Of a stretch of 64,000 bases of DNA, positions 23,750 through 32,543 are shown in pieces. Position 1 is the first letter of the stretch, and every line of letters begins with the position of its first letter. The notes below the pieces were generated by a model. It made no database searches, had not been told where the DNA came from, and saw only the letters and a list, made by a program, of their open reading frames with translations. The DNA is taken from positions 62,001-126,000 of the forward strand of contig NZ_JAUSSZ010000002.1 in the NCBI RefSeq assembly GCF_030812595.1. The letters run 5' to 3'. The DNA comes from Arthrobacter bambusae. Lineage in GTDB: Bacteria; Actinomycetota; Actinomycetes; Actinomycetales; Micrococcaceae. Made by a program: the position numbers and the translations under genes.

Positions 23750-24973
23750 TTAGAGGCCGGCGACCCCGTTCGGAGTGCCGACGCCTGTGGGTCCGTCCCA
23801 TCCCGTGCCGGAAAGGCACCATTGGCTCGTGGAGCACGTGCCCGTTGAACCCGAGGCGACATCATTGAACTGCCCGGAGTTTGTGTACGGGAGGGAGTTG
23901 GCCAGCGCCGTGGAGCTTCCGGAATTCCCGGAAAGCGCATACATGGCCGCGATCAGGGGTGAGGACAGGCTGGTTCCGCCATACTGCGCCCATGAGGAGA
24001 CGGTGCTGCTGCTGGGCGCATACACCGCCAATCCGGTCTGCGGATCTGCGACGGCGGAAACGTCAGCCGAGGCGCGCTTGCTGCATCCCGTGCCGAAGGT
24101 GGCAGCGGCAGGCAACGCGGCGTTGACGCTGGAGCATCCGGATCCCGAGCCGGACCAGGCAGACTCGCCCCAGCCGCGCGCGCTGGTGTTCTTGACCAAC
24201 GATGTGCCTCCAACCGCGGTGACGTAACTCGAGGACGAGGGGTAGGACGCGCCGGTATACCCGTTGTCGCCGGTTGACGCTGTCACGGCAATGCCCGGGT
24301 GGTTGTAATACGCACCGTAGCTGGAGTCTGCGGAATCCCCGCCGCCGTAGCTGTTGGAGATCGCCTTGACGCCCGGCTGCTTGGCGGCCGTTGCCACGGC
24401 TGTGCCAAGATTGGTGAGGCTGGCTGTTGTCGCCTGTACCACCAAGATCTTGCAGTCCGGGCACGCTGCCGAGACGGCATCGACGTCGAGCGCTGTTTCG
24501 TCGGCCCATCCGGAATTGAACGCCGGGAGTTTGTTGCCGCCGTTTTGGTCCTTGATGGTGAGGCAGCCGTTGCTGACCGTGCATGCCGGAAGGCCGAACT
24601 GTGCGCGGTAAACGCCGAGATCGCGTTCAAGGTTCGGATAGCCGTAGGCATCCACGATGGCGACGGTTCGGCCGCCGGACTGGAGGCCCGTGATGTTGTA
24701 GGCGCTCTGTATGTCCGCAGGGGTCTTACCGGTGGCGGACGGAGTGCTCGAAGCGGGCTTGACCTGTCCTCCATGAGTAGCTGTGGCGGGGACCGAATCG
24801 TCGACGTACTTAAGTGCAAAACACGAGGCATTGCCGCTCGGAACATCGGCGCAAGCCCTCTCCGCATGCCAATTGGCATGCGGAGATGGTTGGGCGACTG
24901 CGGCCGGCGCTGTGGCTGAGGCCGCACTCACCAATAGCAACAACGCTGCGGAAACGCTAAGGATCTTCTTCAC
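23750..24973 (-). CDS. Secreted sedolisin-like (S53) serine protease
   Basis: 407 residues. The GTG at 24973 was chosen: a GGAGG lies just upstream and it gives a clean signal peptide (KKILSVSAALLLLVSAASA, cleaved near AVAQ). Catalytic residues expected for S53 are visible: Glu159 and Asp163 (DETALDVDA), Asp236 (STGDNG) and Ser335 (GGTSLSSP), plus ISNSYGGG. No long pro-domain precedes the catalytic part. It likely degrades extracellular protein. It is transcribed alone; an 11-bp perfect dyad sits about 27 bases upstream of the start. Confidence 0.85.
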   Translation of the reverse strand: MKKILSVSAALLLLVSAASATAPAAVAQPSPHANWHAERACADVPSGNASCFALKYVDDSVPATATHGGQVKPASSTPSATGKTPADIQSAYNITGLQSGGRTVAIVDAYGYPNLERDLGVYRAQFGLPACTVSNGCLTIKDQNGGNKLPAFNSGWADETALDVDAVSAACPDCKILVVQATTASLTNLGTAVATAAKQPGVKAISNSYGGGDSADSSYGAYYNHPGIAVTASTGDNGYTGASYPSSSSYVTAVGGTSLVKNTSARGWGESAWSGSGSGCSSVNAALPAAATFGTGCSKRASADVSAVADPQTGLAVYAPSSSTVSSWAQYGGTSLSSPLIAAMYALSGNSGSSTALANSLPYTNSGQFNDVASGSTGTCSTSQWCLSGTGWDGPTGVGTPNGVAGL

Positions 24974-24999
24974 GAAACCTCCACGAGGGTCAATAAGAT

Positions 25000-25025
25000 C
25001 CGAGTTGACAGAATTGTCAACTCGG
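25000..25025. promoter_or_regulatory. Perfect dyad in the protease promoter
   Basis: CCGAGTTGACA (25000-25010), spacer GAAT, TGTCAACTCGG (25015-25025). TTGACA within it reads as a -35 element on the minus strand, 17 bases before CTTATT. A repressor on this dyad would occlude the promoter, or the element could fold as a leader hairpin. Confidence 0.55.
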
Positions 25026-25248
25026 CGTGACAAGCTTCGCATCAAACTTCACAATTGTCACCCACGTCACATTCGCCCCCGTGGTAACGGCCTGGGCGGC
25101 GCGGGCAATCGACTTGGGATGGCGCAACCGCGTTCTTCCGCCACGATGAAAGCAGCCAAGCGGAGCCGAGTCTGCGCTCCACTATCTTCCAGCAAACTCG
25201 CAGCTTCTGTCCGGTTCCCGCCCTTTATTCCGGCTCTATCCTGAGGGG

Positions 25249-26835
25249 ATGGAGCAGAGTACGGAGTCCGGGAGCGGCGATCGAGCCGCCGCGCGGGAAA
25301 ATCGCGAGCCGCGGTTCAGGGTCAGCCGGCGCGGGTTCCTTAGCGGGGCGGGGATGGCTGGAGCGGGATTGCTAGCCGGACTCGGCATTGCCAGGTCAGG
25401 CGTGATGCCTGGCGGAACCGCCCCGGTCAGTGCGGCCACCCCGACGCCGGTAGCGTCACCCTCTGCGTCGGCGGCCGGCACGGCTTCCGCGCCTGCGATC
25501 CGCAGCTTCGTCTCGACGGCTTTGACCGCTGCACGCGTCGCCAGCTGGGCTACCGGCCCCACCGGCGCGGGCCTGCTCTTCGTGGGGCCGATGGGCCATG
25601 GCTCGAACGGGCTGATCATGGACAACCACGGGGAACCGATATGGATGGAACCGACCGGTTCCGGTGTGACCGACCTTCGGGTACAAGCCTTCGAAGGCCA
25701 AGCGGTACTGACCTATTGGACTGGAATCGGAACCGGCGGACACGGTGCAGGCAAGGGCGTCGTCAAAGACATCCACTACCGCACCGTGGCCGAGGTCAAT
25801 ACGGGCAACGGGCTGCAAGCAGACCTGCACGAGTTCACCATTACGCCCGCCGGGACGGCGTTAATGATCTCCTACCCAACAGTCCGGCACGACCTGACGT
25901 CGGTGGGCGGAGCTGCAGAGGGCTACATGTTTGATTGCCATGTCCAGGAAATCGACATCCGTTCCGGCAAGGTCCTCTTCGATTGGACGGCCTCGGATCA
26001 TATCGACCTCACGGAGTCCTATCTGCGCCCGTCCGATAACCCCAAGGCCGACGGCTCCGATGCCACGAAAGCGTACGATCCTTTCCACCTCAATTCCGTG
26101 GACGAGAGCGGGGACGCCCTCCTCGTTTCGTCACGCCACACTCACACCGCATATTTGATTGGCCGTTCCGACGGCACGATCCGCTGGCGTTTGGGCGGGA
26201 AACGCAGCGATTTCTCGATGACTCCGGAAGCTGTCTTCGCTTGGCAGCATGACGTTCGACGCCGGCCCAACGGTCTCATCAGTATGTTCGACAACCATTA
26301 CAACCAAGGCACCACCGGTACATCCCGGGGGCTGCTCCTCGCCGTCGACGAAAAGGCCCGCACCGCCGTCGTCAAGCAGGAGTTCAGCAGGGGCGGCCAC
26401 CGCGGCGACGCCGAAGGGAACCTGCAGTTCCTTGATAACGGTCATGTCCTTGTGGGCTGGGGCGCGGATCCGGCCGCCACTGAATTCACTCCTGAGGGGC
26501 AAGCGGTGTTCGAAGCTACCGGACTGGGAGATGCCTCCTACCGCACCTACCGCTCGCCGTGGACAGGCCGGCCGGACACCGTCCCCGACCTGGCGGCGGT
26601 TCCGGGCAATGGATCCACGATGCAGCTCCATGCGAGCTGGAATGGCGCAACCGAGGTCGCCAGGTGGAGGTTCCTCACAGGAACCGGCCCCGGCTCCCTG
26701 TCCGAAGCAGTGACGGTCCCGCGCCGCGGTTTTGAAACGTCGACGGCGGTGGCCGCCGCGCCGAGGGCGGCCGTGGAGGCTTTGGACAAGTCCGGCAACG
26801 TTTTGGCGACGTCCACGGTCATCGCCACCGCCTGA
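25249..26835 (+). CDS. Tat-exported arylsulfotransferase (ASST)-like protein
   Basis: 528 residues. Twin-arginine signal SRRGFLSGAGMAGAGLLAGLGIA near residues 26-50, with a short TGAGGGG ribosome site. The mature part has the ASST-type repeated beta-propeller blocks: DNHGEPIWMEP, LHEFTITPAGTALMISY, YMFDCHVQEIDIRSGKVLFDW, DPFHLNSVDESGDALLVSSRHTHTAYLI, WQHDVRRRPNGLISMFDNH, ALVGWG-type strands. The family transfers sulfate between phenols through a histidine; actinobacterial members are mostly uncharacterised. It is a single gene, convergent with the following permease. A role outside the membrane is clear, the substrate is not. Confidence 0.82.
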   Translation: MEQSTESGSGDRAAARENREPRFRVSRRGFLSGAGMAGAGLLAGLGIARSGVMPGGTAPVSAATPTPVASPSASAAGTASAPAIRSFVSTALTAARVASWATGPTGAGLLFVGPMGHGSNGLIMDNHGEPIWMEPTGSGVTDLRVQAFEGQAVLTYWTGIGTGGHGAGKGVVKDIHYRTVAEVNTGNGLQADLHEFTITPAGTALMISYPTVRHDLTSVGGAAEGYMFDCHVQEIDIRSGKVLFDWTASDHIDLTESYLRPSDNPKADGSDATKAYDPFHLNSVDESGDALLVSSRHTHTAYLIGRSDGTIRWRLGGKRSDFSMTPEAVFAWQHDVRRRPNGLISMFDNHYNQGTTGTSRGLLLAVDEKARTAVVKQEFSRGGHRGDAEGNLQFLDNGHVLVGWGADPAATEFTPEGQAVFEATGLGDASYRTYRSPWTGRPDTVPDLAAVPGNGSTMQLHASWNGATEVARWRFLTGTGPGSLSEAVTVPRRGFETSTAVAAAPRAAVEALDKSGNVLATSTVIATA

Positions 26836-26861
26836 CTCCGGGCCGATCCGTCCCCACGGCG

Positions 26862-28313
26862 CTACGGCAAGATGTGTTCGCGGGCGGCCGCCTCCAGCGC
26901 GTCGGCTTCGGCTTTGGCCAGGCGGGCCTCGGCTTCCACGTCAATGCGCCGGGTCAAAAGCCAATACAGGCCAGCAGAGACCGGAAGCCCGATAAACAGC
27001 GAGATATCAGCGCCGTCAAGGGCATGGGCTATGGGCCCGACAAAGAGCTTGCCAGCGGAGAAGAACGGAATCATCAGCACAAAGCCCACGAGGTAGGAGA
27101 TGATGCCGGGCCAGCCCCAGCGTCCGTAGATCCCGTCCGGCTTGAAGATCTCGGCAATGGCGTAGTGGCCCTTGCGGACGATGAAGTAGTCGGTCAGGTT
27201 CACCGCCGTCCACGGAATGAAGAAGTACAGCACCAGCAGCAGGAAGTCGTTGAAGTTGGCCAGGAAGTCGGCCGAGGCAAGGTTCGCCAGGACTACGGAA
27301 ATGAGTGCGGTGATGGCGATCGTGATGATCCGGAGCCTCAATGTCGGCCGGATCTGCCGCACGCTGTCAATAGACGAAATCAGGGTCAGCGAACCGCCGT
27401 ACATGTTCAAGGCAGTCACGGACAACAAACCCAGGGCGGCGACGAGCAAGGCGATGTCACCGAATCCGCTGAAGAGCTGGTCCGCGGTGGACTTGATCGA
27501 GCCGATGGTTTCGAAGTTCTCTCCTGCCGCAGCCCCGATATACGCGCCCAGGAACATCACCCAGATACCGCCGAGGGCGCTGCCCCAGAACGTCCACCTG
27601 AAAGTTCCCCGCCCGCTGGACGGCGGAAGGTAGCGGGAGTAGTCAGAGACGTAGATGGCCCAGGAGATCTGGTAGCCGGCCGCGACCCCCAGCTGGCCCA
27701 GGAACGGAACCAGATGGAAGTCGGCCAGGTTGTATTCGCCGGCGGGAATGGCCAGCTTCACTGCCGCAATGGTGAGGAGCGCCAGCATGATGATGGTCAG
27801 GTAGGTGAGGTAGCGCTCAAAGGCATGGATGAGGTCATAACCGAACAAGGCGATCACGACGGCAATAATGGTGACCACCCAGAACCAGAGGCTTTCGGAC
27901 CCGACGTTGACCGATTTCTGGATGGCCTGGCCTGCCAGGATGGTGTTGAAGATGTTGAATCCCGCGTACTGGAGGTAGGCGAAGAGCCACACCAGCAAGG
28001 CGCCGATATAGCCGAATTGCGGCCGGGACTGGATCATTTGTGGCAGGCCGAGCTGGGGTCCCTGCGAGGAGTGCGCGGCCATGAACAGCGTGCCGACGAG
28101 CACGCCGATGGCGATCGCGAGCAGGGACCAGATCAGGTTTCCGCCGGTGGTGATGCTGATGAGTCCCACAGCCAGGGTGGCGATCTGGGCATTGCTGACG
28201 AACCACAAAGGCCCGATGTGTGAGACCTTCCCGTGCCGCTCGTTCAATGGAACGTAGTCGATCGACCGGACCTCCAGTCCGCGGCCCGAGCCTTTGTCCG
28301 TCGTAGTGCTCAT
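26862..28313 (-). CDS. NCS1 purine/cytosine-type permease (copy 1)
   Basis: 483 residues. The ATG at 28313 (MSTTTDKGSGRGLEVRSIDYVPLNERHGK) has GGGAGAAACGCC upstream; a 71-codon in-frame extension has no ribosome site and odd composition. About 12 membrane segments. It has the NCS1 signature IDYVPLNERHG, QLGLPQMIQSRPQFGYIGALL, and YSRYLPPS. It imports a nucleobase-, allantoin- or hydantoin-like compound with cation. Two nitrilase-fold hydrolase genes follow upstream on the same strand, suggesting import and hydrolysis of the same nitrogen compound. Confidence 0.9.
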   Translation of the reverse strand: MSTTTDKGSGRGLEVRSIDYVPLNERHGKVSHIGPLWFVSNAQIATLAVGLISITTGGNLIWSLLAIAIGVLVGTLFMAAHSSQGPQLGLPQMIQSRPQFGYIGALLVWLFAYLQYAGFNIFNTILAGQAIQKSVNVGSESLWFWVVTIIAVVIALFGYDLIHAFERYLTYLTIIMLALLTIAAVKLAIPAGEYNLADFHLVPFLGQLGVAAGYQISWAIYVSDYSRYLPPSSGRGTFRWTFWGSALGGIWVMFLGAYIGAAAGENFETIGSIKSTADQLFSGFGDIALLVAALGLLSVTALNMYGGSLTLISSIDSVRQIRPTLRLRIITIAITALISVVLANLASADFLANFNDFLLLVLYFFIPWTAVNLTDYFIVRKGHYAIAEIFKPDGIYGRWGWPGIISYLVGFVLMIPFFSAGKLFVGPIAHALDGADISLFIGLPVSAGLYWLLTRRIDVEAEARLAKAEADALEAAAREHILP

Positions 28314-28395
28314 GGCGTTTCTCCCTCGGAGCATCGGTGCATCTTGACATTGGTTTAGCACAGAGTCGGACGGCCCAGAAGAGGTTCCGGGATTC

Positions 28396-29196
28396 CTAGG
28401 GGAGCCGGTGGTGCCGCCACGTGGGGAACTGGTCCCGGGCTGCCTGGACGGCATCCGGTGAAATGTCCAGCGTCCCGGTGCCCGGCCCCGTGCCAAGGCC
28501 ATGCACGACTGTTCCCAACGGGTCAATGAGCATGCTGTAGCCGATGGACACCGGCGGAGTCTGGGAGACCGCCGCCACGTACACCCCGTTCTCGATTGCC
28601 CGGGCCTTGGCCAAGGTGGCCCATTGCTCGGTCTTGGCAGTGCCGGGAACCCAGGAGGAGCAGACGAGGAGCACCTCGGCCCCGGAATCGGCCAGGACGC
28701 GCGCCAACTCGGGGAAGCGCAGGTCGTAGCAGGTCATCAACCCGAAGGTCATCCCGCCGCTGGAAAAGGTGACGGGCACGGGCTCAGGCGCGGCTTCGAT
28801 GTAATCCGATTCGCGGAATCCTTGGCAGTCGAACAGGTGGATCTTCCGGTAGCTCGCGAGGCGGGAACCATCCGCGCCGATGGCCACCAAGGTGTTGAAG
28901 GCCCGCTCGCGCTCGCCGGATCCGCCCCGTTCTCCGGACCTTTCCAGGAGGCCGGCGACGACGGCGATCCCGTCTCGTGCCGCCGTCGCCTGGAGCCTGG
29001 TGGCCACCGGGCCGTCAAGGGGCTCGGCCATGTCCGCGAAGCTCCGGTCCACCCGGCTTTTCTCATACGTCGAGTACTCCGGGAACACAATGAGGTCGGA
29101 GCCCTCGCGGGCGGCCTTGGCAGAGTATTCCGCGATGAGGTCGAGGTTACGGTCGACGTCTGAGCCGGAATCGATCTGGGCTAGGGTGATGCGCAC
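28396..29196 (-). CDS. Carbon-nitrogen hydrolase (nitrilase superfamily), copy 1
   Basis: 266 residues, GTG start with GAGGAC upstream. Catalytic triad visible: Glu in VFPEYSTYEK, Lys in YRKIHLFD, Cys in MTCYDLRFPE. LFDCQGFRESD after the lysine resembles omega-amidase and related aliphatic amidase branches. It is a cytoplasmic amidase or carbamoylase type enzyme. It lies 27 bases downstream of the second hydrolase and ahead of the NCS1 permease, so the three are probably one minus-strand operon. Confidence 0.9.
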   Translation of the reverse strand: MRITLAQIDSGSDVDRNLDLIAEYSAKAAREGSDLIVFPEYSTYEKSRVDRSFADMAEPLDGPVATRLQATAARDGIAVVAGLLERSGERGGSGERERAFNTLVAIGADGSRLASYRKIHLFDCQGFRESDYIEAAPEPVPVTFSSGGMTFGLMTCYDLRFPELARVLADSGAEVLLVCSSWVPGTAKTEQWATLAKARAIENGVYVAAVSQTPPVSIGYSMLIDPLGTVVHGLGTGPGTGTLDISPDAVQAARDQFPTWRHHRLP

Positions 29197-29223
29197 GAAG
29201 TCCTCATTTCGAATCCAGCTTCC

Positions 29224-30102
29224 TTAGGAGTTGGAGGACCGCGGGGTCCAAGTGCCGGGGTCGATGCGGCCTTGATAGACGGGCAGGTCGATGGCCGGTT
29301 CGCCGGGACGGAATTGGGACCAGGGACGATTGAGGTTTTCGGTCCCGTGCGTGCGGACATGCTCGACGGCGGAGAGGTCCAGTTCCGTGGCGAGAAGGGT
29401 GGGGGCGTCGTCGTCGGCCGCCGCTATGGTGTTCCCCTCGGGGTCGACGATCAGGCTGAGGCCTGTGCCGGTGGGGCCCGCGCAGTTGACGCTGACCATG
29501 AAGACCTGGTTCACGATCGCGTTTGCCTTGGCCAGGACGAGTTCTTGCTTGCGGTCCGGCGTCGTAGTCTTAACGACATTGAGGATGACTTCGGCGCCCA
29601 TCCACGCCAGCTGGCGGGTCACCTCGGGGAACCAGGCGTCGTAGCAAATGTTCAGGCCCACCCTGCCGATCCCGTCCAGGTCAACGGTCGTGAATCGATC
29701 GCCAGGATCGTAGGGCTCAAAGGGGCGCCAAGGGAAGACCTTCCGGTAGTAGCCGGCAAGGTCGCCCTCCGGGGAAAGAACCAACTGCGTGTTGAACAAT
29801 TGCCCCTCGGGGCCGCGTTCGCAGACGCTGCCCGGAACCAGCCAGATGCCCATATCCGCCGCGAGCTCTCGCAACTCCTTGACCCGCGGACCGTCCAGCG
29901 GTTCGGCAGAGTCCTGCAACACTTCAGTTCGCTGCTGATCCGGGTACGTGTCCCCAAAGAGGTGCAGCTCGGGGAAGACCACCAACTTGCTTTGCGGTTG
30001 GATCGCGACGGCGGCCGCGACCTCGGCTGCGAAGGCCTGGATCGGCTCGCCGATCAGTCGGGGTGCCGCTTGGGCAGCGATGAGGGGAAGGATGCGTTGC
30101 AC
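29224..30102 (-). CDS. Carbon-nitrogen hydrolase (nitrilase superfamily), copy 2
   Basis: 292 residues from a GTG six bases after GGAG; a GTG four codons earlier is also possible. Catalytic triad: Glu in VFPELHLFGD, Lys in YYRKVFPWRP, Cys in NICYDAWFPE. Insertions and the PWSQFRPGEPAIDLP tail differ from copy 1, so the two hydrolases likely act on different bonds or successive steps. The gene is divergent from the GntR regulator at 30196, with a palindrome in the shared promoter. Confidence 0.9.
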   Translation of the reverse strand: MQRILPLIAAQAAPRLIGEPIQAFAAEVAAAVAIQPQSKLVVFPELHLFGDTYPDQQRTEVLQDSAEPLDGPRVKELRELAADMGIWLVPGSVCERGPEGQLFNTQLVLSPEGDLAGYYRKVFPWRPFEPYDPGDRFTTVDLDGIGRVGLNICYDAWFPEVTRQLAWMGAEVILNVVKTTTPDRKQELVLAKANAIVNQVFMVSVNCAGPTGTGLSLIVDPEGNTIAAADDDAPTLLATELDLSAVEHVRTHGTENLNRPWSQFRPGEPAIDLPVYQGRIDPGTWTPRSSNS

Positions 30103-30141
30103 TTGTTTCTCCACGTTGTTGTTGTGACTCGACTCATATTA

Positions 30142-30154
30142 GATCATAATGATC
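30142..30154. promoter_or_regulatory. Palindrome in the hydrolase/GntR divergent promoter
   Basis: GATCATAATGATC is a perfect 13-bp dyad centred on A, with TT and AA pairing two bases further out. It lies in an A/T-rich divergent promoter and overlaps a -10-like CATAAT. It is a candidate GntR operator. Confidence 0.5.
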
Positions 30155-30195
30155 AAATAAAAGAAAGGTCGATTTTGCCCCGTAAAGTAGCGGAT

Positions 30196-30948
30196 ATGAC
30201 CCGTCAGCTCGAGGAGACCACCGGCGACTCACCCATCGATGCCGCGCCCTTGCTCGGAATCGACCGCAGGAGCGCAATCGACGCCGTGCGGCTGCGGATC
30301 GGCATGGCCATCTCCTTGGGACTGCTTCAGCCGGGGGAGAGGTTGCCGGACCAGCAAGACGTCGCGTTGGGCCTCTCGGTCAGCCCGATCACAGCTCGCA
30401 GGGCCCTGGCAAGCCTGGCTGATCAGGGTGTTGTTGTCCGGCGTCGGGGACGCGGCGGCGGAACCTTTGTCGCTGATGAGCCGCCCCGCAACGTGCTCGA
30501 GCAGCTCGCTGCGTCGCCCGCCGAATCCCTTGCGGTGAACCGGCTGGTGGACCGTCGGCTGCTGTTCGAATGCGCGGTCACCCACTTCGCTGCTGTCAAT
30601 GCCACGGAGGCGCAGCTTGATGAGCTGGAGCGGCTTACCCGTGAAATGGCCGGATCAAGCAATTGGTCCGAGTATCACCAAGCCGACGAGAGGTTCCATC
30701 GGATTGTAGCGGCGTCCTCCGGCTTGGGAGCTGCGGTCGAGGCCTACAACGAGGCATTGGCGGAACTCTATGCCTACTTCATCCCGTACCCGATCGAGTT
30801 TCTCCGCAAATCCAATCGGGACCACATCGCGCTGGTGAACGCCCTGCGGGCCGGCGACGATCGGACCGCGGTGGAAATTTCGCGGCGGCACGTGGATGTG
30901 TTGCATAAGACCATGTTCATGGGCCTATCGTCCGGGATATCGGACTAA
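30196..30948 (+). CDS. GntR family (FadR/FCD type) regulator
   Basis: 250 residues from the ATG at 30196; longer upstream frames run antisense through the hydrolase gene and are rejected. N-terminal winged helix: AVRLRIGMAISLGLLQPGERLPDQQDVALGLSVSPITARRALASLADQGVVVRRRGRGGGTFV. The C-terminal helical FCD-type domain is LFECAVTHFAAVNATEAQLDELERL, FHRIVAASSG, HIALVNALRAGD. It probably controls the divergent hydrolase-permease operon and possibly the next permease, in response to the transported compound or its product. Confidence 0.88.
   Translation: MTRQLEETTGDSPIDAAPLLGIDRRSAIDAVRLRIGMAISLGLLQPGERLPDQQDVALGLSVSPITARRALASLADQGVVVRRRGRGGGTFVADEPPRNVLEQLAASPAESLAVNRLVDRRLLFECAVTHFAAVNATEAQLDELERLTREMAGSSNWSEYHQADERFHRIVAASSGLGAAVEAYNEALAELYAYFIPYPIEFLRKSNRDHIALVNALRAGDDRTAVEISRRHVDVLHKTMFMGLSSGISD
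30930..30945. promoter_or_regulatory. Candidate IclR operator ahead of the second NCS1 permease
   Basis: GTCCGGGATATCGGAC lies in the last codons of the GntR gene. Its reverse complement GTCCGATATCCCGGAC matches 15 of 16 bases of a site in front of the IclR gene (33410-33425). Confidence 0.5.
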
Positions 30949-31044
30949 ACATAGGCCCCTTTCCGTGAGCACTGTCACTTTGCATGCTCTGATTGATTCT
31001 CAGTTGGGGACATCGGACTTCGGTTGTCAAAGTGAGGATCAGGC

Positions 31045-32526
31045 ATGCAGGCCACAGGAAAAGCGGGAACGGGTGGACCGCGCGCAGAGCGTCGTTCCAT
31101 CGACTTTGTCCCGGAAAATGAACGCCATGGTTCGCCTGGCCAGCAGTTCACGCTCTGGTTCGGGGCGAACATGCAGATTACGGCCATTGTCGACGGTGCC
31201 TTGGCGGTGCTGTTCGGCGCGGACGCGCTGTGGGCGATCCTCGGCCTCTTGGTCGGAAACCTTCTGGGTGGCGCTGTCATGGCGCTCCACGCGGCCCAAG
31301 GGCCGAAGCTCGGCTTGCCGCAGATGATTTCCAGCCGGGCGCAGTTCGGAATCTTCGGTGCCGTGATTCCCTTGGTGCTGGTTGTCGTGATGTACCTCGG
31401 CTTCGCGGCAACCGGTACTGTCCTCTCCGGACAGGCGGTCGGCCTCATCCTCCATACGGGCACACCGGCCGTGGGCATGATCGTCTTCGGGGTGCTGACC
31501 GTCATCGTGGCGACCCTGGGTTACAAGTACATCCACATGCTGGGCCGCATCGCGACCGTGGTGGGTATCCTCGGCTTCACTTACCTGGGGATCAGGTTGT
31601 TGACGAGCCAGGACGTCGGGGCGCTCTTGGGAGCCGGCGGTTTCGAGTTCCCCACCTTCCTGCTCGCTATTTCGCTCGGTGCCGGATGGCAGCTGACGTA
31701 CGGTCCGTACGTGGCCGACTACTCCCGGTACCTGCCTTCGAACACCCCGACAAGCAAGACCTTCATGTCGGCGTACTTCGGCACGGTGATTGGTTCGCAG
31801 TGGTCCATGACCCTGGGCGCGCTCTTCGCTGCCCTCGCATTGCCGAAGGGCTCCCGGTTCCTTGACGGCCAAGTCGCTTTCCTCGGGAACCTGAGTGGCG
31901 GCGGACTGATCGCCGTTGTCATCTACCTGGTGATCGTGACCGGAAAACTGACCGTCAACACGCTGAACGCATATGGCGGCTACATGACCATGCTTACCTC
32001 GGTCACAGCGTTCACCCGCAAGTCTGCGGTAGCGTCCTGGACCCGGTTCGCCTACGTGATCGGCTTTATCGGACTCTCAGTACTCATCGCAGTCCTCGCG
32101 TCTCCCGACTTCATCGCCAACTTCAAGAACTTTGTCCTTCTCCTGCTGATGGTATTCATTCCGTGGAGCTCCATTAACCTGGTGGACTACTACCTGGTTT
32201 CCAAGGAAAAGGTAGACATCCCGGCCTTGTATGACCTGGACGGGCGCTACGGTCGCTGGAACAAGACTGCGCTGCTCAGCTACGCGATCGGGATCATCGT
32301 CCAGGTCCCGTTCCTTGCCCAGACCCTGTACACCGGACCGATGACGGACCTTCTTGGCGGTGCGGATATCTCCTGGCTCGTAGGCCTCGTGGTCACGGCA
32401 ATCGTGTTCTACCCTCTGGCGAAGAGGAACTCCAACGCTCCGGCTGAGATGGTCTACCCGACGGAACCTGACTCAGAGGCGGCCGCACCGCTAGCCGGTT
32501 CAGTACGGAACAACGCAGCAGTCTAG
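31045..32526 (+). CDS. NCS1 purine/cytosine-type permease (copy 2)
   Basis: 493 residues, GAGGATC Shine-Dalgarno. NCS1 features: RRSIDFVPENERHGSPGQQFTLWFGANMQI, GPKLGLPQMISSRAQFG, ADYSRYLP and about 12 membrane helices. It differs strongly from copy 1 in TM regions, so substrate preference may differ. It is transcribed on its own, between the GntR gene and the convergent IclR gene. Arms TCACTTTG (30975-30982) and CAAAGTGA (31028-31035) could pair next to its ribosome site. Confidence 0.9.
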   Translation: MQATGKAGTGGPRAERRSIDFVPENERHGSPGQQFTLWFGANMQITAIVDGALAVLFGADALWAILGLLVGNLLGGAVMALHAAQGPKLGLPQMISSRAQFGIFGAVIPLVLVVVMYLGFAATGTVLSGQAVGLILHTGTPAVGMIVFGVLTVIVATLGYKYIHMLGRIATVVGILGFTYLGIRLLTSQDVGALLGAGGFEFPTFLLAISLGAGWQLTYGPYVADYSRYLPSNTPTSKTFMSAYFGTVIGSQWSMTLGALFAALALPKGSRFLDGQVAFLGNLSGGGLIAVVIYLVIVTGKLTVNTLNAYGGYMTMLTSVTAFTRKSAVASWTRFAYVIGFIGLSVLIAVLASPDFIANFKNFVLLLLMVFIPWSSINLVDYYLVSKEKVDIPALYDLDGRYGRWNKTALLSYAIGIIVQVPFLAQTLYTGPMTDLLGGADISWLVGLVVTAIVFYPLAKRNSNAPAEMVYPTEPDSEAAAPLAGSVRNNAAV

Positions 32527-32543
32527 CCTCTGCGACACCCGGA

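Noticed and set aside
26874-28223. 449-codon plus-strand open frame
   Set aside because: Antisense shadow of NCS1 permease copy 1, rich in Gly/Glu/Asp/His with no family signal.
29272-30195. N-terminal extension of the GntR regulator (558-codon frame)
   Set aside because: It runs antisense through the second hydrolase gene; the winged-helix protein starts naturally at the ATG at 30196.
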